A program made the position numbers and the translations under genes. A stretch of DNA of 64,000 nt from assembly GCF_000717595.1 (NCBI RefSeq), contig NZ_JNZO01000013.1, positions 148,884-212,883 of the forward strand. The letters are read 5' to 3'. The notes beneath the pieces were generated by a model. The model saw only the letters and a program-made list of their open reading frames with translations. It did no database searches and was not told the origin of the DNA. This DNA is from Streptomyces flavochromogenes (GTDB taxonomy: Bacteria; Actinomycetota; Actinomycetes; Streptomycetales; Streptomycetaceae). Numbering within the stretch: position 1 is the first letter of the stretch; each line of letters opens with the position of its first letter. Of this stretch, positions 25,677-34,496 are shown in pieces.

Positions 25677-28142
25677 TCAGGGGGTGGCGGGGGTGCTCGG
25701 GGCGGCCTTCCAGCTCCCGTTGTCGACCACGTACACCGTCAGGCTGCGGTTGACCGTGTCGCCGTCCCCGTCAAAGGCGACACGACCGGTGACACCGTCG
25801 AAGGCCACACCGGAGACCGCCTGTGAGAGCTTCGCCCGGGCGTCGTCCGGGAGCGTGCCGCCGTTGACCGTCACGAGGGTCTTCACCGCCTCGATGAGGG
25901 CCCAGGTCGCGTCGTAGGCGTAGGGGCCGTACCAGCCGGGCGGGTCGGGATAGTTCGCCTTCCGGTACCGGGCGAGGAAGTCCCGTCCCGTCTCCGATTC
26001 CTCGGCGGGTACGCCGATCTGGGTTGCGAGGTCACCCTCGGCCTGCGGGTTTTGCGTGAGGTACTGCTGGTCGAAGATGCCGTCGCCGCCCATCAGGGGG
26101 ACGTTCACCCCCGCCTGCTTGAGCTGCTGGGACAGGGGCGCCGCGGTGTCGTGATAGCCGCCGAAGTAGACGGCGTCGGCGCCCGAGGACCGTACTCTGA
26201 CGGCGAGGCCCGCGAAGGCGCGTTCCGCGGGGTCGACCTGCTCGGTGCCGACGACGGTCCCGCCGAGTCTCGTGAACTCGGCCGTGAGACCGGCGGTGAG
26301 CGCGGTGCCGTGGGCGCTCGTGTCGTCGATGACGTAGAGCTTGGTCTTCTTCGCCTCGTACAGGTGTCGGGCGCCGAACGGCCCCTGATCGACGTCCGTG
26401 GCGATGGTGCGGAAGTAGGTGGAGTGGGGACGGGACCTGTGGCCCGCGGACCAGTCGGGGCCCAGGGTCAGGGTGGGGTCGGTGTTACCGGGTGACACGT
26501 TGACCAGGTCCGCTCGCGCGAGCGATGGCACCAGCGTGCGGGCGACAGCCGAGTTGAGCGGACCGACGACCCCCAGTACCTTCTCGTCGGCCACGAACCG
26601 GGTGGCGTTGGAGGCGCCCTTGGAGGGATCGGCCGCGTCGTCCAGGGGCTTGATCTCGAACGTCACGCCGGGGACGTGGCGGGACTCGTTGGCGGTTCTG
26701 ACCGCCAGGTCGGCGGAGTTCCTGATGCCGAGGCCCATCGATGACAGTCCGCCGCTCAGGGGCGCGTCCACCCCGATCACCACGCTGACGGTGGGGTTCT
26801 TCGCCCCGCTGCCGCCGGTTCCTCCGTGGGCGGCGTCCTCGTCACGGGCGAGGGCCCAGGTCAGGAGGGAGCCCGAGGCGAGCACCGCCAGAGCGGTGCC
26901 CAGGATCGCGGAACGCCGGGTGAGGCCACGCCCCTGGGCCGGCGTCGGCCGTCGGTGTGCGGAGTCCGCTGTCGAATCGAGCGTGACCGGGTTCTCGCTC
27001 GGGGGTACGGGCACGTGCGGGGTGGTCGGGCGGTCCGGCACGGGACCGCGGGGCGTGCCGGCTGCGGACCCGGAGTCCGGGACCGTGGGGGTCGGTGGTG
27101 GCGGGGTCGGTGAGGGCGCCTGCCGCGGCATCGTCGGGGCGGACGCGTTCTCCGGGGCCGCGTCCGGTGACAGTGGCGGTACGGGTGTCGGTGCAGGCTC
27201 GGGCACAGGGGTCACCCGCGGATCGGGCCGGTGGGCGGGCGTGGGCGCGAGGTCGGGTTCGGGGGCGTGTTCGCGCGCCGGACCGTGCTCGGCCGATACG
27301 TCGGGACCGGCCGAGGACCGCAACACCGACGCGAGCATCTCGGCCGCTTCCGAGGCGCTCACGCGCTGAGCCGGATCCTTGGTGAGGAGCGCGTCCAGCA
27401 CGGGCTTCAGCGGGCCGGCATGGACCGGCGACCGGTGCGGGCTGGTGAACACGGCCACGGCGAGGGCGTGGAGCCCGTCCGCCTCGAACGGCGGGTGTCC
27501 CTCGACGGCGTGGTACAGGGTCGCGCCGAGGGCCCACAGATCGTTGGCCGGAGTCGGGCGCTTGCCGTCCAGCTGCTCCGGCGACATGTACTGCGGGGTG
27601 CCGATCACGATGCCGCTGTGACTCAGCTTCGTCGTGGCGTCGGCGAGGTGGGCGATGCCGAAGTCGGTCAGGACGACACGGTCCTTGGTCAGCAGCACAT
27701 TGTCCGGCTTGATGTCGCGATGGATGATGCGCGCCCGGTGCGCCTCGGCCAACGCGTCGAGCATGGCGGCGCCGATCTCGGCGACCCGCCGTACGGGCAG
27801 TCTGCCGCTGCTCCGGATGGCACCGGCCAGGGACTGCCCACGGATCAACTCCATGATGATGACGGGGGCTCCGTGATGCTCCACGACGTCATGGACGGTG
27901 ATGACGCCGGGGTGGCTGAGAGTGACCGCTGCGCGGGCCTCGCCGGTGAACCGCCGGAGCAGCACGGCCCGGTCGTCGTCGTCCATGCCCGGCGGGAACA
28001 GGATCTCCTTCACGGCGACCTCGCGCCCGAAGAGCTGCTGGTCGAGGCCACGCCACACTCGGCCCATGCCACCCTGGCCGATGCGTTCGACCAGCTGGTA
28101 GCGGCCGGCGATGAGTTCGGGATTCTGCTCGGTCACGCGCAC
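25677..28142 (-). CDS. Ser/Thr protein kinase fused to extracellular LivJ-type binding domain
   Basis: This 821-aa one-pass membrane receptor kinase has an intact N-terminal catalytic domain (13-275): glycine loop IGQGGMGRV, Lys45 in VAVK, catalytic HRDIKPDN (141-148), DFG at 160-162, and GTPQYMSPEQL. A Pro-rich juxtamembrane linker (about 285-405) leads to one membrane helix (about 412-432). The outside domain (450-810) is a Peripla_BP_6 branched-chain-amino-acid-type receptor: VSVVIGVDAPLSGGLSSMGL, DAVYFGGYHDTAAPLSQQLK, GWYGPYAYDATWALIEAVKT. It probably senses an amino acid or amide outside the cell and signals by phosphorylation. The ligand and targets are unknown. Confidence 0.92.
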   Translation of the reverse strand: MRVTEQNPELIAGRYQLVERIGQGGMGRVWRGLDQQLFGREVAVKEILFPPGMDDDDRAVLLRRFTGEARAAVTLSHPGVITVHDVVEHHGAPVIIMELIRGQSLAGAIRSSGRLPVRRVAEIGAAMLDALAEAHRARIIHRDIKPDNVLLTKDRVVLTDFGIAHLADATTKLSHSGIVIGTPQYMSPEQLDGKRPTPANDLWALGATLYHAVEGHPPFEADGLHALAVAVFTSPHRSPVHAGPLKPVLDALLTKDPAQRVSASEAAEMLASVLRSSAGPDVSAEHGPAREHAPEPDLAPTPAHRPDPRVTPVPEPAPTPVPPLSPDAAPENASAPTMPRQAPSPTPPPPTPTVPDSGSAAGTPRGPVPDRPTTPHVPVPPSENPVTLDSTADSAHRRPTPAQGRGLTRRSAILGTALAVLASGSLLTWALARDEDAAHGGTGGSGAKNPTVSVVIGVDAPLSGGLSSMGLGIRNSADLAVRTANESRHVPGVTFEIKPLDDAADPSKGASNATRFVADEKVLGVVGPLNSAVARTLVPSLARADLVNVSPGNTDPTLTLGPDWSAGHRSRPHSTYFRTIATDVDQGPFGARHLYEAKKTKLYVIDDTSAHGTALTAGLTAEFTRLGGTVVGTEQVDPAERAFAGLAVRVRSSGADAVYFGGYHDTAAPLSQQLKQAGVNVPLMGGDGIFDQQYLTQNPQAEGDLATQIGVPAEESETGRDFLARYRKANYPDPPGWYGPYAYDATWALIEAVKTLVTVNGGTLPDDARAKLSQAVSGVAFDGVTGRVAFDGDGDTVNRSLTVYVVDNGSWKAAPSTPATP

Positions 28143-28177
28143 ACTCTAGGTCTTGCTGATCCGATCAGGTGACGGAA

Positions 28178-29410
28178 CTACGGCTTGAACACGCCTTCGG
28201 CGATGACCCCGTACGGCGACTGTGCGGTATTCGGGCGAGCCAGAACGGGTAGCGATGCCGGCCCTCGGACGAGTCGGGTGTGCCGCCGTTCCAGTTGGTC
28301 CGCCGGGACGGCGAGACGGACGCCGGGGAACCGGGTCAGAAGTGCTCGCAGGGCGATCGCCACCTCTGCCTTCGCCAGTGGCGCACCGACACAGCGGTGG
28401 ATGCCGTGGCCGAAGGCGAGGTGGGCCGTCGCGTTCCGGTCCAGGTCGAGCCGGTCCGGCGCCGGGAACCGCGCGGGGTCCCGGTTGGCTGCCCCCAGTG
28501 CGATCAGGACGGGGACCCCGGCCGGGACAGTGGTACCGCCGAGCGTGACGGCTTCCGTGGTGAACCGGAAGGTGGCCGTACTCACCGCCGAGTCGAACCG
28601 GAGCAGTTCGTCCAGCGCGGCTGGGATGCCGTCGGGCTTCGCCCGCAGGCGATCCAGCGCGGCCGGGTGCTGGAGCAGTGCCAGAAGGGCGTTGCCCAGT
28701 GCGTTGGTGGTGGTCTCGTGGCCGGCCACGAGCAGAAGCACACCCAGGGAGACCAGTTCCTCCTCGCTGAGGTGATCGTCTCCGTCGCGAGCGGCGATGA
28801 GCCGGTCGAGGAGTGAGCTGCCGGGATCCTGTCGCTTGGCTGCGATGAGATCCGTCATGTAGTCGGCCATCGCGTGCGAGGCGGCATCGATGACTTCGGG
28901 TTGCCCTGCCGCGAAGAGCTGCGCCGACCAGCGCCGGACGTCGTGCCGGTCCGCCTGCGGAACTCCGAGCAGCTCGCAGATCACGATGACCGGCAGGGGC
29001 ACCGCCAGGCCGGCCACGAAGTCGAACGTGCCGCCGGCGGGCCACTGGTCCAGCAGCTCGTCGGTCACGCGGGCGATGAACGGGCGTAGCCGCGCGACGG
29101 CCCCGGTGGTGAACGCCTGGGTCACCAAGGTGCGCAACCGGGTGTGCTGGGGCGGGTCGACGGCCAGCATCGTGCGGGCGGCTGCGGGGTGCAGACGGCG
29201 CCGTGACCCCTTGCCCGCGAAGAACGCGGTCGTGTCCTTCGAGAGGCGAGCGTCACCAAGGGCCTCTCGGGCTTCCGCATAGCCCGTCACCAGGTAGCCG
29301 GGGCGCCCGCCGGAGCCGGGGACGGGCCGCACCGGGGATATGGAGCGCATGGCCGCGTAGGCCGGATAGGGGTCCTGGAGGAATCGGGGTTCCTGAGTCG
29401 GGTCGGTCAT
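28178..29410 (-). CDS. Cytochrome P450
   Basis: This 410-aa soluble P450 (the CYP105/107-like actinomycete type by layout) has an oxygen-activating I-helix AGHETT (229-234), ExxR as ELLR (268-271) and the heme loop FGHGIHRCVGAPLAKAE, with Cys340 as the heme thiolate. ATG 29410 is used. No ferredoxin gene is adjacent, so electrons come from elsewhere. It lies 35 bases upstream of the receptor-kinase gene on the same strand and could be co-transcribed. The substrate cannot be inferred. Confidence 0.92.
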   Translation of the reverse strand: MTDPTQEPRFLQDPYPAYAAMRSISPVRPVPGSGGRPGYLVTGYAEAREALGDARLSKDTTAFFAGKGSRRRLHPAAARTMLAVDPPQHTRLRTLVTQAFTTGAVARLRPFIARVTDELLDQWPAGGTFDFVAGLAVPLPVIVICELLGVPQADRHDVRRWSAQLFAAGQPEVIDAASHAMADYMTDLIAAKRQDPGSSLLDRLIAARDGDDHLSEEELVSLGVLLLVAGHETTTNALGNALLALLQHPAALDRLRAKPDGIPAALDELLRFDSAVSTATFRFTTEAVTLGGTTVPAGVPVLIALGAANRDPARFPAPDRLDLDRNATAHLAFGHGIHRCVGAPLAKAEVAIALRALLTRFPGVRLAVPADQLERRHTRLVRGPASLPVLARPNTAQSPYGVIAEGVFKP

Positions 29411-29524
29411 GTCCTCAGGCTCCAACGGGCTCCGGTCGTCCGTGGACTGCGACACGCCCGGCCGGGCCGGCGATCGTCGATCGTCGACGCGGTGCCCGGC
29501 CCTCAAGGGGATTCCCGGAGATCC

Positions 29525-29554
29525 GTGGTCGTGGCGTGGGTACGCCACGACCAC
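29525..29554 (-). terminator. Terminator after the SSI-like gene
   Basis: A perfect 13-bp stem (GTGGTCGTGGCGT / ACGCCACGACCAC) with a GGGT loop lies 21 bases beyond the inhibitor stop codon, in the gap before the P450 gene. Confidence 0.8.
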
Positions 29555-29574
29555 ATGGCTCACCGGCCGAGCCG

Positions 29575-30006
29575 TCAGAACGCGAAGGCCGCCCCGCCGT
29601 TCAGGGTGACACCCATGGCACAGGCGTTGCCGAACGTGTACTGCCACGAGGTCCGGGACCCCTCCCACACACCGTCCACGGTGACGGTGACGGGGTCGAA
29701 GTGCTGCGGGCACATCCGGTCCGGGGCCGGTGAGGCCAGCAGGCCCTCGAAGGCACCGCTCTGGGAGACGGCCTTGAGCTCGGCGCAGGCGGCCTCGGGG
29801 GCGGGGTGCGTTCCGGAGGCGGTCGGCGCGCAGCTGAGCGTGACCGCGCGCAGGACGGTGACCGAACTCGCGTCCGCGCCCTTGCTGATGCTCAGCACGA
29901 CGGCGGAGGGGGTGTACAGGCTTTCGGTCCGGGCTTCCGCGACGGTGGCGGTGCCGGCGAGGCAGAGGAGAGCGGACGCGGAAACCGCAGCGAAACGGCG
30001 AAGCAT
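29575..30006 (-). CDS. Subtilisin-inhibitor-like (SSI family) secreted protein
   Basis: This 143-aa protein has a signal peptide ([20 protein letters not shown], cleaved near AEA) and a complete SSI domain. [17 protein letters not shown] and AACAEL supply Cys59 and Cys74; [18 protein letters not shown] and NACAMG supply Cys99 and Cys129, giving the two family disulfides. SSI proteins block subtilisin- and trypsin-like proteases through the bond after P1 in the CP-P1-P1' loop. Here P1/P1' are Gln101/His102, where Met-Val or Lys/Arg-based pairs are usual, so specificity should differ. Expression is monocistronic with a strong terminator. A role in controlling self or competitor proteases is inferred. 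Confidence 0.92.
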   Translation of the reverse strand: MLRRFAAVSASALLCLAGTATVAEARTESLYTPSAVVLSISKGADASSVTVLRAVTLSCAPTASGTHPAPEAACAELKAVSQSGAFEGLLASPAPDRMCPQHFDPVTVTVDGVWEGSRTSWQYTFGNACAMGVTLNGGAAFAF

Positions 30007-30498
30007 GACGGGGACTCGCTTTCAATTCAAAGGGTTGAGGCGTCATCTACCTTGCGATCACCGCCTCGATTGCGCTTTGGAGTGTGTCTGACACGCAGAG
30101 CGATCGCATCTTCGTGGTCGGTATCCGGACAGGTGCCCCCGCATATCGATGATCGAATGAATGTTCTGCAGGTCAGGGACCGTCCCGGACGGCTCCGTCG
30201 CGGCCGCGCACCCGCCCGCTCCAGCCCCGCAGCGACCGCCGGCCTGCGCAAGGACACGCCAGGTTTACCGACCGGCCGTTCAGTACGACCGATTAACGAC
30301 GCTCGCGAGTCGACGAAGTTCCCCCTCGGGCGCTTATTGCACCAAATGAGAGAAATGCCGTATGCGGGTAAGTTTCTGCAACGAGGCTGCGACTCGGCCG
30401 GTCGCTCCGCGTGGGCCGTGTCCGAGTCACGGACCGCCTCTTTCCGTGGACAGACCCACAGGGGGCATCTCATCGGTACATCTGGGCGGAGGAAATCC
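30007..30498. other. Gene-free region between divergent SSI and hydrolase genes
   Basis: This 492-base stretch separates two divergent starts and is locally AT-richer than its surroundings (for example 30030-30090 and 30330-30380), so both promoters should lie here. I see no supported gene, repeat or clear operator in it. Confidence 0.5.
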
Positions 30499-31329
30499 GT
30501 GGGAACTGTGACTGCACAAGACGGCACCAGCATCTTCTACAAGGACTGGGGGCCACGCGACGCACAGCCGATCGTGTTCCATCACGGCTGGCCTCTCAGC
30601 GGCGACGACTGGGACAACCAGATGCTCTTCTTCCTGGAGCACGGCTACCGGGTCATCGCCCATGACAGGCGCGGACACGGCCGTTCCGGCCAGAGCGCGA
30701 CCGGCCACGAGATGGACACCTACGCTGCCGACGTGGCAGCGGTGACCGACGCGCTGGACCTGCGCGATGCCGTCCACATCGGCCATTCGACCGGGGGCGG
30801 AGAAGTCGCCAGGTACGTCGCCCGCGCCAAGCCGGGACGAGTGGCGAAGGCCGTGCTCGTCGGGGCCGTCCCGCCCATCATGGTCAAGTCCGACTCCAAC
30901 CCGGGCGGCTTGCCGATCGAGGTCTTCGACGGCTTCCGTGCCTCGCTCGTCGCCAACCGCGCCCAGTTCTACGTCGACGTTCCGGCGGGGCCGTTCTACG
31001 GCTACAACCGCCCCGGCGCCGAGGTGTCCCAGGGCGTGATCGACAACTGGTGGCGGCAGGGCATGAGCGGCGCGGCCAACGCCCACTACCACTGCATCAA
31101 GGCGTTCTCCGAAACGGACTTCACCGAGGACCTGAAGCAGATCGACGTGCCGGTTCTAGTCGTCCACGGCACGGACGACCAGATCGTCCCCTACGACGAC
31201 TCGGCGCCCCTGTCGGCGAAGCTGCTGCGCAACGGCCGGCTGAAGAGCTACGAGGGCCTCCCCCACGGAATGCTGACCACGCATCCCGACACCGTGAACC
31301 CCGACCTCCTGGCGTTCGTCAAGGAGTGA
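30499..31329 (+). CDS. Alpha/beta hydrolase, cofactor-free chloroperoxidase-like
   Basis: This 276-aa protein starts at GTG 30499, with GGAGGA five bases upstream. It has [18 protein letters not shown] and [15 protein letters not shown], the nucleophile elbow GHSTGGGE (Ser97), Asp in HGTDDQIVP and His in GLPHGM. It matches the non-heme chloroperoxidase/perhydrolase group, cytoplasmic serine hydrolases that can form peracids. It ends at a strong terminator and appears monocistronic. The physiological substrate is unknown. Confidence 0.92.
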   Translation: MGTVTAQDGTSIFYKDWGPRDAQPIVFHHGWPLSGDDWDNQMLFFLEHGYRVIAHDRRGHGRSGQSATGHEMDTYAADVAAVTDALDLRDAVHIGHSTGGGEVARYVARAKPGRVAKAVLVGAVPPIMVKSDSNPGGLPIEVFDGFRASLVANRAQFYVDVPAGPFYGYNRPGAEVSQGVIDNWWRQGMSGAANAHYHCIKAFSETDFTEDLKQIDVPVLVVHGTDDQIVPYDDSAPLSAKLLRNGRLKSYEGLPHGMLTTHPDTVNPDLLAFVKE

Positions 31330-31353
31330 CGGAGCGGAGACCGCCTGTCTCCG

Positions 31354-31396
31354 TCCTGCCGTACCCGCCTCGACGGTCCGGGCGGGTACGGCAGGA
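31354..31396 (+). terminator. Strong terminator after the hydrolase gene
   Basis: A perfect 16-bp stem (TCCTGCCGTACCCGCC / GGCGGGTACGGCAGGA) with an 11-nt loop starts 25 bases after the stop codon. The orphan gene fragment at 31399 begins immediately after the hairpin. Confidence 0.85.
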
Positions 31397-31398
31397 CC

Positions 31399-31664
31399 GG
31401 CGGCGGTCGCCACGTCGAGCGGGATCAGCTCGCCGAGGTGGTCACCGACGGCCACGATCCGGTGCTGCGGGGTGCCGACGGTGGGGAACATGTCCGTACC
31501 CGGTTGGACAGCGGCCTCGCGGGTCGCCTGCGGTCCGCGTTCGAGCAGCACGGCTACCCCTGGTGCGGCACCGTCGACCCCCACGAGTCCGCCTACACCC
31601 TCCGGGGCGACGACACGCCGGGACTCGACGAGACGGCCCACGCGTTGCTGAGAGAGCGCCGACG
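31399..31664 (+). pseudogene. Orphan gene fragment, unrecognised
   Basis: Directly after the terminator, about 88 codons with very strong third-position G/C read as soluble protein (RDQLAEVVTDGHDPVLRGAD; RLRSAFEQHGYPWCGTVDPH; GLDETAHALLRER). There is no upstream start with a ribosome site. At about 31665 the sequence switches to a LysE fragment on the opposite strand. Codon bias indicates former coding DNA on the plus strand. A GTG at 31438 could in principle start translation. I do not recognise the family. Confidence 0.5.
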
Positions 31665-31874
31665 GGCCGTAGCGGACGCCGCCAGAACGGCGGCCAGGCC
31701 GACGACTGTGAGCGTGCCCCAGACGAGCAGCCCCGCCGTGATGCCGCCGACCGTGCGCAGGCCGTCCCGCCAGCCGGACGCGAGGGCTCGCTTCGTCACC
31801 ACCGCCATGTCCGGGCCGGGGACCAGGGTCAGAACGGCGAGCACACCCGTCGCCGCGAGAAGCTGAACGAACAT
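31665..31874 (-). pseudogene. LysE/RhtB-family exporter N-terminal fragment
   Basis: From ATG 31874 the first 70 residues are a clear LysE/RhtB start: MFVQLLAATGVLAVLTLVPG, then PDMAVVTKRALASGWRDGLR and a second helix TAGLLVWGTLTVVGLAAVLA. The homology stops near 31665 and the frame runs on antisense to the orphan fragment. A normal protein has about 205 residues and six helices; only two remain, so it is non-functional. Confidence 0.72.
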
Positions 31875-32013
31875 GGGCTCAGTCTCGCAGTCCGGCCCGC
31901 CTCCCCTTCGAAGGTGCAGCCCTGAAACGACGGACCCGGCGGCCGGGGCGACCCGAGCAGGACCTCGCTGTGTCGCGACAGGGACTGGCTTTCGGATGGG
32001 GCACGTTGGAGCC

Positions 32014-32571
32014 ATGGGCTCCAACTTCCGCAACGGTCCACATGGCTACGGGATCGTCACCAAGACCCTGCACTGGGCGCTTTTCGCGGCCATCGCCGTG
32101 CAGTTCGCCGTGGGCTACCTCCTGGACACGGACGACAGCGGCCGCGGCCGGGGACGTGGTCGGGGACGCGGCGAGGACTCCGGACGGGGGCGCGGGCGTG
32201 GCGGGGACGGCGACGCGTACACCCCCTTCGGGGACGACGCGCTGCTCACCGTGCACGTCGTACTCGGCGGCACCGTGCTGCTGCTGGGTGTCATCCGGCT
32301 CGTCTGGCGGCTTGCCACGCCGCTTCCGCCGTGGGCACCTGCCCTCACCGCAGGGGAGCGTCGCCTCGCCCACGCCACGGAAGTCGTCCTGTACGCGGCG
32401 ACGTTCGCCGTCCCCGCCACCGGTCTCGCCCTGCTCCTGTCCGGTGACGACCTGCTCCCCGTCCACATCGCCGCCCAGGTGCTCCTCTACGTCGCTGTCG
32501 CAGCGCATGTCGGACTTGTTCTCAAGCACCAGGTGCTCGACCGTGACCATCTGTTGGCCCGCATGCTGTGA
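32014..32571 (+). CDS. Cytochrome b561-family protein with Arg-Gly-rich loop
   Basis: This 185-aa membrane protein is close in length to bacterial cytochrome b561, a di-heme quinol oxidase. His residues in TLHWALF, VHVVLGG, HATEV and VPVHIAAQ-like positions are candidate heme ligands in four helices. Between helices 1 and 2 lies an insert rich in Arg-Gly (SGRGRGRGRGRGEDSG, then RGRGRGG; residues 48-72), which is unusual and looks like repeat expansion. ATG 32014 has GGAG only two bases upstream, so the start is slightly uncertain. It faces G6PDH convergently. Confidence 0.85.
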   Translation: MGSNFRNGPHGYGIVTKTLHWALFAAIAVQFAVGYLLDTDDSGRGRGRGRGRGEDSGRGRGRGGDGDAYTPFGDDALLTVHVVLGGTVLLLGVIRLVWRLATPLPPWAPALTAGERRLAHATEVVLYAATFAVPATGLALLLSGDDLLPVHIAAQVLLYVAVAAHVGLVLKHQVLDRDHLLARML

Positions 32572-32577
32572 GATCGG

Positions 32578-32600
32578 GGCCCCGGAGGCTGAGAGGGGCC
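32578..32600. terminator. Hairpin between convergent b561 and zwf genes
   Basis: GGCCCC and GGGGCC form a 6-bp stem with an 11-nt loop in the 41-base gap between the two stop codons. It is a likely shared terminator. Confidence 0.5.
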
Positions 32601-32612
32601 GCGGTCTCGGCG

Positions 32613-34064
32613 TCAGCTCGCCTCGGGCAGATGCCAGCGGTGGGGCCGGATGAGGTGTCGCAAACTGTCCGGACCCCAGGATCCCGGGGCGTACGGCTCG
32701 ACGGGCGGTGGCGACTGGAGCAGGGGGGCAGCCACCTCCCACAGACGTTCGATGCCTGCGGCGTCGGTGAAGAGGGACTGGTCACCGAGCATCGCGTCCA
32801 GGATGAGGCGCTCATAGCCCTCCAGTGCGTGGTCCTGCGTGAAGGAACCGGCGTAGTCGAAGACCATTTCTGCTTGGGTCAGACGCATGTCGGGGCCGGG
32901 CTGTTTGACGAGGAAGCGTGCGGTGATGGTTCCGGGGTCGTCGAAGTCGATGACCAGTTCGTTGTGGCGGCCGTCGGCGGACTCCCGGGCAGCCAGCGGG
33001 AACATGCGCAGGGGCGGTTCGCGGAATCCGAGGGTGATGACGTGGCGGCTCTCGGCGAGGGCTTTGCCGGAGCGCAGGTAGAAGGGGACGCCGGCCCAGC
33101 GCCAGTTGTCGATCTCGAGGCGCAGGGCTGCGAGGGTCTCGGTGTCGGAGGCCGGGTCGACTCCGGGTTCGTCGCGGTAGCCGGCGTACTGCCCGCGGAC
33201 CACCCGGGCCGGGTCGAGGGGGCGCAGGCTCTGGAAGACCTTGTCCTTCTCCGCGCGCAGGGAGTTCGCGTCCAGGGTGGCCGGCGGTTCCATGGCGATG
33301 AACCCGAGGAGCTGGAACAGGTGTGTGACGATCATGTCGCGGAAGGTGCCGGTGCCTTCGAAGAAGTGGGCGCGGCCCTGGATGTCGATGTGCTCGGGGA
33401 CGTCGATCTGTACGTGGCTGATGTGGTCGCGGTTCCAGACCGGTTCGAGGAGTCCGTTGGCGAAGCGCAGGGCGAGGATGTTGTCGACGGACTCCTTGCC
33501 CAGGAAGTGATCGATGCGGAAGACGCGGGACTCGTCGAAGACGGTGTGGATGGCCTGGTTGAGGGCTCGGGCGGAGGCGAGGTCCGTGCCGAAGGGCTTC
33601 TCCACGATCACGCGGGCGTCCTGGGCGAGTCCGGCGGCACCGAGCATCCGCACGACCGAGGCGCATGCCTGAGGGGGTACGGCGAGGTGGTGGAGGAGTC
33701 CTGGAGTGCCGCCGATCGCCCGCTCGGCTTCCCGCACGGCGGCGATGAGAGGGCCGGGGTCCTCGGGGTCGGCGGCGCCGAAGGTCAGCCGGCTCTCGAA
33801 TTCCCGCCATTCCCGGCCCTCGGGCTTGGTCCGGCCGAACTCGGCGACCGCCTCGTGCGCGTGTGCGCGGAACGCGTCGTCGTTGAGGGCGACTGCGGCG
33901 GGGGCGGATCCGATGATCCGGTAGTGGCCGGGGAGCAGCCCCGCTCTGGCCAGGTGGTACAGACCCGGCAGGAGTTTGCGGCGGGCGAGGTCGCCGGTGG
34001 CACCGGAGATGACGATGACGTGGTCGTCGGGGGTGGGCCCGCCGGAGCCGGGGGGTGTGGCCAC
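32613..34064 (-). CDS. zwf: Glucose-6-phosphate 1-dehydrogenase
   Basis: This 483-aa protein catalyses glucose 6-phosphate to 6-phosphogluconolactone with NADP, the first step of the pentose phosphate pathway. The NADP motif is ISGATGDLARRKLLPGLY (near residue 19); VEKPFGTDL follows, then the active-site RIDHFLGKESVDN. Later segments such as WRWAGVPFYLRSGKALAE are also family hallmarks. GTG 34064 has GGAAG at 7 nt. It stands alone, without the usual tkt-tal-opcA neighbours, so it is probably a second G6PDH paralogue rather than the main pentose-phosphate copy. Confidence 0.95.
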   Translation of the reverse strand: MATPPGSGGPTPDDHVIVISGATGDLARRKLLPGLYHLARAGLLPGHYRIIGSAPAAVALNDDAFRAHAHEAVAEFGRTKPEGREWREFESRLTFGAADPEDPGPLIAAVREAERAIGGTPGLLHHLAVPPQACASVVRMLGAAGLAQDARVIVEKPFGTDLASARALNQAIHTVFDESRVFRIDHFLGKESVDNILALRFANGLLEPVWNRDHISHVQIDVPEHIDIQGRAHFFEGTGTFRDMIVTHLFQLLGFIAMEPPATLDANSLRAEKDKVFQSLRPLDPARVVRGQYAGYRDEPGVDPASDTETLAALRLEIDNWRWAGVPFYLRSGKALAESRHVITLGFREPPLRMFPLAARESADGRHNELVIDFDDPGTITARFLVKQPGPDMRLTQAEMVFDYAGSFTQDHALEGYERLILDAMLGDQSLFTDAAGIERLWEVAAPLLQSPPPVEPYAPGSWGPDSLRHLIRPHRWHLPEAS

Positions 34065-34496
34065 GTCGGATCTTCCTTTCGCCGCGGCCGCCGAGCTCGC
34101 CGTGCGTCGCGGAGTGGGTTTCGCCGGTGGATTCGCCGAGGGGGCGCGCCTGGCGGGTTCTGTGGGGCTTCTGCGGTCTGCGTGGTCGGGCCACTGCGCG
34201 CGTGCCGCGTCGGTGGCTCGCGCATCGGGTCTCGTCAGGACGCGCGGATCCGCGGCGCCGCGTAGGATCCGGTCGCGCCCCGGCCCCGTCGGCGCCTCAT
34301 GGGTGGGACACGACGGCCACGGGGCAGACGACGTGATCTCCTCCTGCGATCTGCTTCATGGGGCCCACTGTGGAGCCGTCACGGCAGTCCGGCACGTCCC
34401 GGCGGGCCGACCGGGCGACGCACGACCGAGCGGCCGGGCGTGGTCCCGTGGTCGTGGCGGTGCACCCGTACGAGATCGCCCGCCCTCGGCGCCGGA
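34065..34496. other. Gene-free region upstream of zwf
   Basis: This 432-base stretch contains the zwf promoter region and the 3' flank of the DUF2236 gene. No frame shows consistent host codon bias with a start and ribosome site, and I see no clear hairpin. Short Arg-rich frames here look like composition artefacts. Confidence 0.4.

Noticed and set aside
32613..34064. The idea that zwf belongs to a local pentose-phosphate operon
   Set aside because: No tkt, tal, opcA, pgl or gnd gene is adjacent; neighbours are unrelated.
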